Notes: a model not told the origin generated them from the letters alone. A DNA stretch of 36,880 nt from CALGFH01 sp036003705 (GCA_036003705.1 DASYSE010000123.1:1-36880); one strand, 5' to 3'. Counted from the stretch's first letter, positions 1 to 8,302 are shown. A program made the numbers and translations.

Positions 1-120
1 CCTGAATATCCTAGAGGCGTCGAATGGGACAGACCATAGCAACTTAGGGCTATTTTCCGCCCCGCCTAGTAGGACTATCGGCAACCGACCGCCAGAGCTT
101 TAGCAAAAGGTGCGGAGACC

Positions 121-948
121 TCAATTGCTGGATTCCCGTCCCCGAAGGGCCGACCAGCGCTCGCTCAGCGTCCGGTACAGATCGCTCGAGCGGTGGAGGT
201 CGCCTTCCTCCAGCGCCCCGAGCGCCTCCCACACCTCGGCCGCCGAATGGTCCGCGACCAGGTCCTCGAACGGGATCGCCCTGGTTAGTCCTCCATAGTC
301 GAGTTGGACCAGACTGTCGGGATCGAAGCTGTGGAGCCAGGCCCGCAGCTCCTCGACGGCGACCACCATCTCGGCGTCGTCCATCAGCTCCTGCAGGACG
401 GAGACGGCCCGGGAGACGCGGCTGCGGGCCTTGGCCATGGTCGTCCGGTAGGTGAGGCGGGCCACCTGGCCCGACGAGGGAGCCCCGACCCGGCGCTCAC
501 CGTCCTCGAACAAGGCGAACCAGGGCAGGGGAACATGCCACGCCGCCTGCTGGATGTGGCTGCGCGACCCGGGACGCTCGCGGTCCCAGCGCTCCAGGGT
601 CCTGGTCGCCTTCTCGACGTCGGTGGCGGACACGAACGCTTCGGCCACCTCGTCCGGCACCGAGCTGCGGAACGCCACCAGCGACTGCAGGGTGCGCAGC
701 TCGGTCCGGAGCGGGCAGAGGAAGACCACATCGCCCACCCGCTCGACAAGCGCATGCTCCCGCTCGGCGCCGACGGTGAGCCCGAGGGCGCGGGCCAGCC
801 CGCGGCGCTCTTCCCTGCCGACCAACAGGCTCGCCGGCAGGACCTGACCCGCCTCCACGTAGGCGGCCCACTCCGCCCGCTCCCGTGGCGGGAACGCGGC
901 CAGGGGCTGGTAGATCCGCAGGTAGGCCGTGAAGGCATGCCCCTTCAT
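121..948 (-). CDS. conserved hypothetical protein next to amino-acid dehydrogenase
   Basis: A 275-residue protein of unknown function. It begins MKGHAFTAYLRIYQPLAAFP and has no signal peptide, membrane helix or catalytic motif that I recognise. The middle is rich in Arg, Glu and Leu and looks helical. The open frame runs upstream to 1083, but that extension overlaps the divergent dehydrogenase and its Arg/Gly-rich translation looks non-coding, so I start at the ATG ending at 948. A TATACT hexamer (958-963, minus strand) lies nine bases before this ATG with no Shine-Dalgarno, which fits a leaderless message. From memory, Streptomyces has a conserved hypothetical gene between bldC and the valine dehydrogenase gene; this may be its counterpart, but I could not align them. 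The gene is surely coding; its role is unknown. Confidence 0.8.
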   Translation of the reverse strand: MKGHAFTAYLRIYQPLAAFPPRERAEWAAYVEAGQVLPASLLVGREERRGLARALGLTVGAEREHALVERVGDVVFLCPLRTELRTLQSLVAFRSSVPDEVAEAFVSATDVEKATRTLERWDRERPGSRSHIQQAAWHVPLPWFALFEDGERRVGAPSSGQVARLTYRTTMAKARSRVSRAVSVLQELMDDAEMVVAVEELRAWLHSFDPDSLVQLDYGGLTRAIPFEDLVADHSAAEVWEALGALEEGDLHRSSDLYRTLSERWSALRGRESSN

Positions 949-1063
949 GGTGAGGAGAGTATAGGTATGGGCTGTGGTAGGTTGGCCTTCCGGGTGGGCA
1001 TCTCCCACCTGGCGTCTGCCGCCCTGGCGGCGATCCCGCCGGGGCCCGTCCAGGAGGTCATCC
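949..1063. promoter_or_regulatory. divergent promoter region, hypothetical gene / dehydrogenase
   Basis: This 115-base gap separates divergent start codons. On the minus strand TATACT at 958-963 is a near-consensus -10 element placed for a leaderless transcript. On the plus strand an AGGAGG ribosome site at 1052-1057 sits six bases before the dehydrogenase ATG at 1064. No convincing -35 box was found on either strand. Confidence 0.35.
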
Positions 1064-2143
1064 ATGGGAGCTTTCGGGCTCATGGGTGGCGAGTACGAGC
1101 AGGTCGTCTACAACCACGACCCCGTCTCCGGCCTCAAGGCCATCATCGCCATCCATTCGACCGCCCTCGGCCCGGCGCTCGGTGGCACCCGCTTCTATCC
1201 GTATGGATCCGAGGACGATGCCCTCGCCGACGTCCTCCGCCTGGCCAGAGGCATGAGCTACAAGGCGGCCGTCGCCGGGCTCAACCTCGGAGGCGGCAAG
1301 GCGGTCATCCTCGGCGACCCCAAGCGGGTCAAGTCCGAGGCCCTGCTCCGCGCCTACGGCCGCTTCGTCCAGAGCCTCGGCGGCCGCTACATCACCGCCG
1401 AGGACGTCGGCACCTACATCTCGGACATGGACGTGGTCGCGCTGGAGACCAGCTTCGTCACCGGCCGCTCGCCCGCCAACGGCGGCGGCGGCGACCCCTC
1501 GATCAACACCGCCTACGGGGTGCTGAAGGGCATGCAGGCAGTGGCCGAGGAGCTGTGGAACGAGCACGATCTGGCCGGCCGCCACGTCGTCGTCCAGGGC
1601 GTCGGCAAGGTCGGCATGCACCTCTGCCGCCTCCTGCATGCCGCCGGCGCCCAGCTCACCATCGCCGACCTGGACGTCGACAACGTGGCCAGGGCGGTCA
1701 AGGAATTCGGCGCCGACACCGTCGAGCCGGGCAAGGCGCACGCGGTCGAGTGCGACATCTTCGCCCCGTGCGCGCTCGGGGCGGTCGTCAACGACGACAC
1801 CCTGCCCGAGCTCAAGTGCGCCGCCGTCGCCGGGTCGGCCAACAACGTGCTCGCCCGCGACGAGCACGGCTACGCCCTGCGCCAGCTCGGCATCCTGTAT
1901 GCGCCCGACTACGTGATCAACGCCGGCGGCCTGATCAACGTCGCCGACGAGTTGCGTGGCTACTCGGCCGAGCGGGCCAAGGCCAAGGTCGAGGGGATCT
2001 TCGGCGCGGTCAGGGACATCCTCCACCGGGCCAAGGCCGAGGGCATCCCGACCAGCGAGGCCGCCGACCGGATGGCCAGGGACCGGATGCGCGACATCTC
2101 CCGCCTGCGCCTGATCCGGGTCCTCCCTGGTGTCACCGGCTAG
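1064..2143 (+). CDS. Leu/Val/Phe-type NAD-dependent amino-acid dehydrogenase
   Basis: A 359-residue enzyme of the Glu/Leu/Phe/Val dehydrogenase family. It would oxidatively deaminate a branched-chain or aromatic amino acid to the 2-oxo acid with NAD in the cytoplasm. The substrate-binding and catalytic lysines of the family are visible as K67 (in MSYKAAVAG) and K79 (in LNLGGGKAVI). The Rossmann motif GVGKVG is at 179-184. The length is close to the ~365 residues of leucine dehydrogenases. The ATG at 1064 is chosen because AGGAGG lies six bases upstream; an internal ATG at 1082 is possible. In Streptomyces a valine dehydrogenase gene (vdh) lies beside purF-purM, so valine or leucine is the likeliest substrate, but the sequence does not settle specificity. 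The stop codon lies inside a 76-base tandem duplication shared with the 3' end of purM. Confidence 0.9.
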   Translation: MGAFGLMGGEYEQVVYNHDPVSGLKAIIAIHSTALGPALGGTRFYPYGSEDDALADVLRLARGMSYKAAVAGLNLGGGKAVILGDPKRVKSEALLRAYGRFVQSLGGRYITAEDVGTYISDMDVVALETSFVTGRSPANGGGGDPSINTAYGVLKGMQAVAEELWNEHDLAGRHVVVQGVGKVGMHLCRLLHAAGAQLTIADLDVDNVARAVKEFGADTVEPGKAHAVECDIFAPCALGAVVNDDTLPELKCAAVAGSANNVLARDEHGYALRQLGILYAPDYVINAGGLINVADELRGYSAERAKAKVEGIFGAVRDILHRAKAEGIPTSEAADRMARDRMRDISRLRLIRVLPGVTG

Positions 2144-2210
2144 TCACCTCACCCATCACCCAGGACGGCACGCCCTGCTCCGGCAGGAAGAGGGCCGCCC
2201 AGGTGGCATC
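2133..2210 (-). pseudogene. duplicated remnant of the purM 3' end
   Basis: Directly after the purM stop, the minus strand repeats the last 25 codons of purM plus its TGA. Five of the 25 residues differ from the real terminus (R to W, A to L, S to P, R to Q, A to T), while the segment GVPSWVMGEV is unchanged. The remnant has no start region and lies one frame off the purM frame (period 76). It overlaps the last 11 bases of the dehydrogenase gene. It is best read as a decaying tandem copy rather than a functional gene. Confidence 0.7.
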
Positions 2211-2286
2211 ACCGGCTAGCCACCTCACCCATCACCCAGGACGGCACGCCCCGCTCCGACAGGAAGGCGGCCGCCCGGGTGGCATC
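2134..2286. repeat. 76-bp direct tandem duplication at purM / dehydrogenase 3' ends
   Basis: Two copies, 2134-2210 and 2210-2286, match at all but about six positions. Both begin CACCGGCTAG and end GGTGGCATC. The second copy is the purM 3' end. The first supplies the dehydrogenase stop codon TAG and contains the purM remnant. Confidence 0.85.
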
Positions 2287-3252
2287 GGCGGCCGGCAGCA
2301 CCGCCACCATGCCGATGCCGAGGTTGGTCGCCCTGGCCAGCTCCTCGTCATCGACCGGGCCCAGCTCGGCCAGCAGCCGGAAGACCGGCGGCGGCGTCCA
2401 CGAGGCCCGGTCGACCCTGGCCGTCAGCCCCTCGGGCAGGCAGCGGGGCAGGTTGCCGGGCAGGCCGCCCCCGGTGACGTGGCACAGCGCGTGCACCTCG
2501 ACCCCGGCGGCGAGCAGGTCGACCAGGTGCGGGGCGTAGATGCGGGTCGGAGTGAGCAGCGCCTCCCCGACGGGGCCGCCGAGCTCGGGCAGGTCGCGCT
2601 CGTAGGCGATGCCGGCCCCGGCAAGGATCCGGCGGGCCAGGCTGAAGCCGTTGGCGTGGAGCCCGGAGGAGGCGAGCCCGAGCAGCACGTCTCCGGGGGC
2701 GACGCGCTCCGGGCCGAGGAGCCGCTCACGCTCCACCATCCCGATGGCGAACCCGGCCAGGTCGTAGGCGTCCGGCGCCATGGCGTCGGGGTGCTCGGCC
2801 GTCTCCCCGCCGAGCAGTGCGCAGCGGGCCAGCCGGCAGCCCTCGGCCACCCCGGCCACGATGGCCGCCACCCGCACCGGGTCGACCCGGCCGACGGCCA
2901 GGTAGTCGAGCACGAACAGCGGCTCGGCCCCGGTCACGACCACGTCGTCCACGACCATGGCCACCAGGTCGACGCCGACGGTGTCGTGGCGATCGAGGGC
3001 CTGGGCGACCAGCAGCTTGGTCCCGACCCCGTCGCTGGCGGCGGCCAGCACCGGGTCGGCCGGGGTGCCGGCCGGGCCGCGGTCCCCGGCCAGCCGCCAC
3101 AGCCCGGCGAACCCGCCGATGCCGCCGAGCACCTTCGGCCCGTGGGTGGCCTCCACCGCGGCCCGCATGAGCGCCACCGCCCTGTCGCCGGCCTCGACGT
3201 CCACCCCGGCCTCGGCGTAGGTGAGCGGCTTCCGCTGCATCTCGATCGTCAC
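2209..3252 (-). CDS. purM: phosphoribosylformylglycinamidine cyclo-ligase (AIR synthetase)
   Basis: A 347-residue PurM, the usual length for the family. It uses ATP to close FGAM to AIR, the fifth step of IMP synthesis. Family features visible are the TYAEAGVDVEAGDRAV N-terminus, the SDGVGTKLLVA glycine-rich segment, the DLVAMVVDDVVVTGAEPLFVLDY-type core (here read in two parts), GETAEHP, and the HVTGGGLPGNLPR segment near the C-terminus. I take the GTG ending at 3252 as the start; an ATG at 3240 is the alternative. The GTG overlaps the stop of a 20-codon upstream frame as GTGA. The gene lies 118 bases downstream of purF and is probably co-transcribed. The gap between them is a 59-base tandem duplication that repeats the purM ribosome site and GTG. 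Confidence 0.95.
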   Translation of the reverse strand: MTIEMQRKPLTYAEAGVDVEAGDRAVALMRAAVEATHGPKVLGGIGGFAGLWRLAGDRGPAGTPADPVLAAASDGVGTKLLVAQALDRHDTVGVDLVAMVVDDVVVTGAEPLFVLDYLAVGRVDPVRVAAIVAGVAEGCRLARCALLGGETAEHPDAMAPDAYDLAGFAIGMVERERLLGPERVAPGDVLLGLASSGLHANGFSLARRILAGAGIAYERDLPELGGPVGEALLTPTRIYAPHLVDLLAAGVEVHALCHVTGGGLPGNLPRCLPEGLTARVDRASWTPPPVFRLLAELGPVDDEELARATNLGIGMVAVLPAADATRAAAFLSERGVPSWVMGEVASR

Positions 3253-3365
3253 CGCCTTTGGCTCTCCAGCGTCGATCCGTCGGTACGCCGCCCCGGCTGG
3301 GCCGTCGTCACCGCCTCTGGCTCTCCAGCGTCGATCCGTCGGTACACCGCCCCGGCTGGGCCGTC
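3248..3365. repeat. 59-bp direct tandem duplication at the purM start
   Basis: Copies 3248-3306 and 3307-3365 are identical at 57 of 59 positions. Read on the minus strand, each copy contains a GGAGAG Shine-Dalgarno nine bases before a GTG. The duplication has therefore doubled the translation start region of purM. Confidence 0.9.
3249..3311 (-). CDS. possible 20-residue upstream ORF before purM
   Basis: The upstream copy of the duplicated purM start has its own GTG (3309-3311) with GGAGAG nine bases before it. Reading from it gives 20 codons, rich in Arg, Thr and Ser, ending in a TGA that overlaps the purM GTG as GTGA. The peptide resembles nothing I know. If translated, it would couple or interfere with purM initiation. 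It is an inference from spacing only. Confidence 0.25.
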   Translation of the reverse strand: MTTAQPGRRTDGSTLESQRR

Positions 3366-3370
3366 GCCGT

Positions 3371-4798
3371 CTACCGCTGGGGCGCCAGGCCCTCGAGCAG
3401 CGACTTGCCCTGGACCTGGGGCTCCACCGGGATCGGGTAGTCTCCCGTGAAACATGCGGTGCACAGGCCCTCGGGCCCGACCCCTGGGCTGGCCGCCGCC
3501 TCGGTCAGGGCCTCCAGCGACAGGTAGCCGAGCGAGTCGGCACCCAGGTACCCGGCGATCTCCGTGGTGAGCAGGTCGCTGGCCACCAGCTCGGCCCTGG
3601 TTGGCATGTCGATGCCGTAGAAGCATGGCCAGCGCACCGGGGGGGAGGTGATCCGGACATGGATCTCGCGGGCGCCGGCCTCCCTGAGCATGCCGACGAT
3701 CGCCTTGGTGGTGTTGCCGCGGACGATCGAGTCGTCGACCACCACCAGGCGCAGGCCACGGATCGCCTCCCGCAGCGGGTTGAGCTTGATCCGGATGCCG
3801 AGCTGGCGCATCGTCTGGCTGGGCTGGATGAAGGTGCGGCCCACGTAACGGTTCTTCATCAGACCCTCGCCGAACGAGATGCCGCTGGCCTCGGCGTAGC
3901 CGGCGGCCGCGCTCCAGGCCGTGTCGGGCACGGGGATGACCAGGTCGGCCTCGACCGGCGCCTCGATGGCCAGGGCGGCGCCGAGGGCCCTGCGCACCTG
4001 GTGGACGCTCTGCCCGCCGAGGGTCGAGTCGGCCCTGGCCAGGTAGACATGCTCGAACACGCACAGGCGGGGGCTGGCCGGGGCGAAACGCCGGGAGCGC
4101 AGCCCCTGCTCGTCGATGGCCACGACCTCGCCCGGCTCGACCTCGCGGACCAGGGTGGCGCCGACGATATCGAGGGCGGCCGTCTCGGAAGCGACCACCC
4201 AGCCGCCGGGCAGCTTGCCGATGCACAGCGGTCGGACCCCGTGCCGGTCCCTGACCCCGTACAGGGTCCGCTCGTCCAGGATCACCAGCGAGAACGCCCC
4301 CTCCAGGCGGGGCATGGTGCGGACGATCGCCTCCTCCAGCGACAGGTCGGCCTCGCGGGCCAGCAGCTCGGCCATCACGTCGGTGTCGCTGGTCGACCGG
4401 CCGCCACTCCCGGTCCCGCCGAGGAGCTCGGCCAGGGCCGCGGTGTTGGTGAGGTTGCCGTTGTGGGCCAGGGCGATGCCGCCGCCGACGGCGTTGGTCT
4501 TGAACGCCGGCTGGGCGTTCTCCCAGCGGGAGCCGCCGGTGGTGGAGTAGCGGGTGTGGCCGATGGCCAGGTGGCCCTGGAGCGTGGCCAGCGTCGCCTC
4601 GTCGAACACCTGGCTGACCAGGCCCATCTCCTTGTAGACGAGCAGGCCATGGCCGTCGGCGACGGCCATGCCGGCCGACTCCTGGCCGCGGTGCTGGAGG
4701 GCGTAGAGCCCGTAGAACACGAGGTTGGCGACCTGCTCCCCCGGGGCCCAGACCCCGAAGACCCCGCACGCCTCTCGTGGATGGTCGGCGTCGAGCAT
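3371..4798 (-). CDS. purF: amidophosphoribosyltransferase (glutamine PRPP amidotransferase)
   Basis: A 475-residue PurF that makes phosphoribosylamine from PRPP and glutamine, the committing step of purine synthesis. The start MLDADHPREA gives a ten-residue propeptide before C11 of CGVFGVW, the class II amidotransferase nucleophile after processing. An AGGAGG lies three bases before this ATG. The glutaminase domain covers about 11-240. The phosphoribosyltransferase domain has the PRPP loop LVVVDDSIVRGNTTK at 351-365. Cysteines C246, C392, C446 and C449 match the spacing of the four [4Fe-4S] ligands of the Bacillus subtilis type enzyme, so an oxygen-sensitive cluster is expected. The gene lies upstream of purM in the same direction. 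Confidence 0.96.
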   Translation of the reverse strand: MLDADHPREACGVFGVWAPGEQVANLVFYGLYALQHRGQESAGMAVADGHGLLVYKEMGLVSQVFDEATLATLQGHLAIGHTRYSTTGGSRWENAQPAFKTNAVGGGIALAHNGNLTNTAALAELLGGTGSGGRSTSDTDVMAELLAREADLSLEEAIVRTMPRLEGAFSLVILDERTLYGVRDRHGVRPLCIGKLPGGWVVASETAALDIVGATLVREVEPGEVVAIDEQGLRSRRFAPASPRLCVFEHVYLARADSTLGGQSVHQVRRALGAALAIEAPVEADLVIPVPDTAWSAAAGYAEASGISFGEGLMKNRYVGRTFIQPSQTMRQLGIRIKLNPLREAIRGLRLVVVDDSIVRGNTTKAIVGMLREAGAREIHVRITSPPVRWPCFYGIDMPTRAELVASDLLTTEIAGYLGADSLGYLSLEALTEAAASPGVGPEGLCTACFTGDYPIPVEPQVQGKSLLEGLAPQR

Positions 4799-5233
4799 GA
4801 TCCTCCTGGCCGGATGGCCGAGCAGCGGTGGGGAAGCCGCTTGATCGTAGCACCGGACCGCGACGATCCGGTCGATGCGCAAACGCACCGCTTGCCCGAC
4901 TTCCCCTCCCGATGGTAAGAATCGCGGGTTGTCAAGGTCCCAGCCGCCGGGACCGGAGCGCTTTGTCCTGGAGCTGTCTGTGACGCCCGGAACGCCCGTA
5001 TTCGCTGCTGAGCAGGGGTGTGCGAGCTAGCAGATGTTTGCAATGCCAAGCGCGCAACGGGTAGATTCCCGTCTGATCCCCCTGTATGACCGAGCCAGCC
5101 CGTCCCTTCCCCTGGGCCGTTCTATGAGCAGGAATGCCGAGCGCCTTCGGGCCCGCAGACCGCCGGCCGCCGCGGTGACGAGCGTCCATCTGCCTCGAGT
5201 CCATCCCCAAGGCCTGGAAGCCGAGGTCAGCAC
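4799..5233. other. 435-base divergent intergenic region, purF / cvnA
   Basis: No convincing gene lies here; a 67-codon plus-strand frame at 5034-5237 has no family signal. The region contains an inverted repeat GGTCCC-N7-GGGACC at 4936-4954, and another, ACCGGA-N9-TCCGGT, near 4853-4873 just upstream of purF. A sigma-70-like promoter candidate facing cvnA is listed separately. Any purine-responsive control of purF would be expected here, but I could not recognise a known operator or riboswitch. Confidence 0.5.
5038..5067 (+). promoter_or_regulatory. candidate sigma-70-type promoter of the conservon
   Basis: TTGCAA (5038-5043) and TAGATT (5062-5067) are separated by 18 bases, each matching the consensus at four of six positions. 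It would give a leader of about 160 bases before cvnA. This is a motif match only. Confidence 0.3.
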
Positions 5234-8200
5234 ATGATCCGAAACATGCAGATCCGGTCCAAGCTGATCGCGGTCCTGCTCATCCCGCTGGTCGCGCTGA
5301 CGGTGCTGGCGGCCCTCGGCATCGGCGCCAACGTCGCCCGCAGGGTCCAGGCCGACCGGGTCAACGACGAGGCAGCCTTCGCCGTCAACCTCTCGACGCT
5401 GGTCCACGAGCTGCAGCGGGAGCGTGACCTGTCCGCCGGCTGGGTCGGGAGCGGGCGCGATGCCGGCTACGGCGGCGTCGTCGCCCAGCGGGTCAGGGTG
5501 AACGAGGCGCTCGTCTCCTTCCGCCGGGACGTCCAGGGCCTCGGCTTCGAGGAGGAGGGCTCCGCCTTCCGGGAGCGGGTCGACACCGCCGTCGCCGAGC
5601 TCAAGCAGCTCGACAGCCAGCGCGACCAGATCGAGAACGACAACACCCTGACGGTCCCGCAGACGCTCGAGTACTACTCGGGCATCATCGGCAACCTGCT
5701 CGCCGTCAACCTGGAGATCGCCAGCCAGACCGACGATCGGGACCTGATCCGCAACGTCGGCACCTTCGTCTCCCTGGCCCGGCTCAAGGAGGCGACCAGC
5801 CTGGAGCGTGGCCGCCTGTACGCGGTCGCCTCGGCCAGGAAGTTCGGGCCTGGCGACTTCCGGCAGCTGGCCCCGATCGTCGGGGCCCAGGAGGCCTGGC
5901 GCGCCCAGTTCGAGGCGACGGCAACGCCCGAGCAGCGGGCCTTCCTGGACCGGACCATGCAGAGCCCCGACATCGGGCGGGTCGACGAGCTGCGCAACAA
6001 GGTCCTCACCGGGGACCCGAGCGAGCCGGTCGAGCTTGATGCCAGGCAGTGGTTCACCTACATGACGGCCAAGCTCGACCTGCTCCGAACGGTCGAGAGC
6101 CGGCTGGCCGCCGACGTGTCCGCTGCCAGCCAGGACGCCCGGTCCAGCGCCAGCCGGCAGGCCCTGCTCTACACCATCATCCTGACGCTGGTGCTGGGGC
6201 TCACGGTCGGGCTCTCGCTCTGGATGGCCCGGTCCATGGTCGGGCCGCTGCGGACGCTGACCCGCACGGCCAACGATGTGGCCGACGAGCGCCTGCCGGG
6301 GCTGGTCGATCGCCTGCAGCACACCAAGGACCCGCGGGACCTCGACGTCGTGCCCGAGCCGGTCCCGGTGAACTCCACCGACGAGATCGGCCAGATGTCG
6401 GCCGCCTTCAACTCGGTGCACCGGGTGGCCATCCAGGTCGCCACCGAGCAGGCCGCGCTGCGCAAGTCGATCGGCGACATGTTCCTCAACCTGGCCAGGC
6501 GCAGCCAGAGCCTGATCGACCGCCAGCTGGAGCTGATCGACGACCTGGAGCGCACCGAGGCCGACCCGGGCGCCCTCGAGAACCTCTTCAAGCTCGACCA
6601 CCTGGCGACCCGGATGCGGCGCAACGCCGAGGACCTGATCGTGCTCTCCGGGGCCGAGCCGGCCCGGCGCTGGAGCCAGCCGGTCCCGCTGGTCGACGTG
6701 GTCAGGGCCGCGCTGGCCGAGGTCGAGGACTACAACCGGGTCGAGCTGCTGCCGATCGACGACATCGGCATCGCCGGCCAGGCGGTCAGCGACGTCGTCC
6801 ATCTGCTGGCCGAGCTGATCGAGAACGCCACCTCGTTCTCCCCGCCCGGCACCAAGGTGCAGGTGGCCGGCCAGCAGGTCAGCAACGGCTACGTGCTCGA
6901 GATCGAGGACCGCGGCCTTGGCATGAGCGACGACGAGCTGGTCGAGGCCAACGAGCGCCTGGCCAACCCGCCAATGGTCGACTTCGCCCTGTCCCGCATG
7001 CTCGGGCTGTACGTCGTCGCCCGGCTTGGGCAGCGCTACACCATCAAGGTGCAGCTCAGGCACTCCTGGTACGGCGGCATCACCGCGCTGGTGCTGCTGC
7101 CGCCGAGCGTGGCGGTGCGGGCGCCGATGCCGGAGCAGCTGGAGGCTCCGAGCAGGCGGGGGCGGGGTGAGCTGGTCCCGTCCACCCAGCCCGTCGAGCC
7201 GGCGGCCGAGCCCACCGGCGAGCACCTTCCGATCTTCGAGGCGGCCAGGTCGGACTGGTTCGAGGACGGCGCCCGCGGCGACCACCTGCCCCTGCGACGC
7301 CATGCCGCCCAGCAGCCCAACGGCCGGGCCGCCGAACCCACCGGGAATGGCGCCGGCACCCTCACCGGTGCCGGCGCCGCCCGGGTCCCCGGCCCTGGCG
7401 GTCCCGGCTTCGGGTTCGCCACCCCCCCGCCCGACGGGTCCTCCGACCCGCCACGCCCGGAGCCGTCACGGGCCGACGCCTCCAGGGCGGAGGCGCTCCG
7501 GGCGGAGGCCGCCCGCGTCGAGGCCGCCAAGGCCGAGGCGGCCAGGGGGGAGGTGGCGCGGACCGAGGCGGCCAGGACCGAAGCCGCCCGTGGCGATGCG
7601 GCCAGGCCAGCGGACTCCCGCCCCGTCAGCGACCGCCCGAGGACCGTCCGCTCCGAGGCCGCTGAGGCCGCTGAGGCCGCTGAGGCCGGGGATGCTCGGG
7701 AGGCCGGGGATGCTCGGGAGGCCGGGGATGCTCGGGAGGCCGGGGACACCCGGGCCAAGGCGACACCCGGCGGGGCCGCCAGGGCGGACCAGCCGCGGGT
7801 GGACGCGGCCGGCTCCCAGGCCCAGGCCGGCCCGCTCCCGACCAGGACGCCAGGGGCGTCCGCTCCCCCACCAGGAGGAGCCCAGCCGTTCGCGCCGGCG
7901 GCGCCGCCACTTGGCCGGAGGTCCCGCCGTGCCGACCGGGCCGCAGCCACCGGCCAGCCGGCACCGCCTCCCGTGGCCGACGTTCCCGCCCCGGCGGCGG
8001 CGACGCTCCAGGCTGCCTCCGTGCAGACGACCAAGGCCGGCCTGCCCCGCAGGGTCCCGCGGGCGAACCTCGCTCCCGGGATGGTGGCCGCGAAGACGGC
8101 GGCGACCGCCGAGCGGCCGGCGACCGCCAGCTCCTCGCAACCCTCCTCCTCCGCATCCCGGTCCCCGGAGGAGGTCAGGAGCATGCTGTCGAGCTACCGC

Positions 8201-8302
8201 TCGGGCCTCGAGCGCGGCCGCATGATGGCAGCAGGCGAAGATGCCGACAGAGGCGGCGACGCCCATTCGTCCTCGAGGAGCGACGATGACGCAACTCAGT
8301 AG
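5234..8302 (+). CDS. cvnA: conservon sensor histidine kinase-like protein with NIT-type sensor
   Basis: A 1022-residue membrane protein, first gene of a cvnABCD conservon. A helix at about 10-31 and another near 310-332 flank an extracytoplasmic domain that looks like the nitrate/nitrite-sensing (NIT) type, with HELQRERDLSAGW near its start. A HAMP-like segment follows (about 333-400). The dimerisation region carries LFKLDHLATRMRRNAEDL with the candidate phospho-acceptor His near 456, typical of Cvn kinases. The ATPase domain shows ELIENATSF (N box, about 527-535), EDRGLGMSDDE (G1) and SRMLGLYVVARLG (G2). From about residue 640 the protein is a ~380-residue low-complexity tail rich in Ala, Pro, Arg and Glu. 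Conservons are known in Streptomyces to act with CvnB, CvnC and CvnD at the membrane in developmental or metabolic control; the ligand here is unknown. A GAGGT site precedes the ATG. Confidence 0.9.
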   Translation: MIRNMQIRSKLIAVLLIPLVALTVLAALGIGANVARRVQADRVNDEAAFAVNLSTLVHELQRERDLSAGWVGSGRDAGYGGVVAQRVRVNEALVSFRRDVQGLGFEEEGSAFRERVDTAVAELKQLDSQRDQIENDNTLTVPQTLEYYSGIIGNLLAVNLEIASQTDDRDLIRNVGTFVSLARLKEATSLERGRLYAVASARKFGPGDFRQLAPIVGAQEAWRAQFEATATPEQRAFLDRTMQSPDIGRVDELRNKVLTGDPSEPVELDARQWFTYMTAKLDLLRTVESRLAADVSAASQDARSSASRQALLYTIILTLVLGLTVGLSLWMARSMVGPLRTLTRTANDVADERLPGLVDRLQHTKDPRDLDVVPEPVPVNSTDEIGQMSAAFNSVHRVAIQVATEQAALRKSIGDMFLNLARRSQSLIDRQLELIDDLERTEADPGALENLFKLDHLATRMRRNAEDLIVLSGAEPARRWSQPVPLVDVVRAALAEVEDYNRVELLPIDDIGIAGQAVSDVVHLLAELIENATSFSPPGTKVQVAGQQVSNGYVLEIEDRGLGMSDDELVEANERLANPPMVDFALSRMLGLYVVARLGQRYTIKVQLRHSWYGGITALVLLPPSVAVRAPMPEQLEAPSRRGRGELVPSTQPVEPAAEPTGEHLPIFEAARSDWFEDGARGDHLPLRRHAAQQPNGRAAEPTGNGAGTLTGAGAARVPGPGGPGFGFATPPPDGSSDPPRPEPSRADASRAEALRAEAARVEAAKAEAARGEVARTEAARTEAARGDAARPADSRPVSDRPRTVRSEAAEAAEAAEAGDAREAGDAREAGDAREAGDTRAKATPGGAARADQPRVDAAGSQAQAGPLPTRTPGASAPPPGGAQPFAPAAPPLGRRSRRADRAAATGQPAPPPVADVPAPAAATLQAASVQTTKAGLPRRVPRANLAPGMVAAKTAATAERPATASSSQPSSSASRSPEEVRSMLSSYRSGLERGRMMAAGEDADRGGDAHSSSRSDDDATQ
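7655..7759 (+). repeat. 9-bp and 18-bp tandem microrepeats in cvnA
   Basis: GAGGCCGCT is repeated from 7655 to 7687, encoding EAA units. It is followed by four 18-base units (7688-7759), three of them identical, encoding GDAREA. Both repeat lengths are multiples of three and keep the frame. They fall in the disordered C-terminal tail, which can tolerate length change. Confidence 0.9.

Noticed and set aside
1..120. Possible gene or RNA at the left edge
   Set aside because: The segment is less GC-rich and could be a promoter for a gene outside the window, but no frame, tRNA fold or clear promoter pair could be supported.
304..3450. Plus-strand open frame of 1048 codons
   Set aside because: It overlaps the dehydrogenase, purM and other well-supported genes on both strands. 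Its Arg/Gly/Pro/His-rich translation has no family signal, which is typical of shadow frames in high-GC DNA.
4936..4954. GGTCCC-N7-GGGACC as a known purine repressor site
   Set aside because: It is a six-base palindrome, expected by chance at this GC content, and does not match any purine operator I know. It is kept only as a note in the intergenic entry.
5034..5237. 67-codon plus-strand frame upstream of cvnA
   Set aside because: No ribosome site, no family signal, and it overlaps the candidate promoter of the conservon.
5027..7303. Minus-strand open frame of 758 codons opposite cvnA
   Set aside because: It is antisense to a gene with clear kinase motifs, and the product is low-complexity with no domain.
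7655..7759. Regular repeats as a possible CRISPR array
   Set aside because: Units are 9 and 18 bases with no spacers, they keep the reading frame of cvnA, and no cas genes are near.
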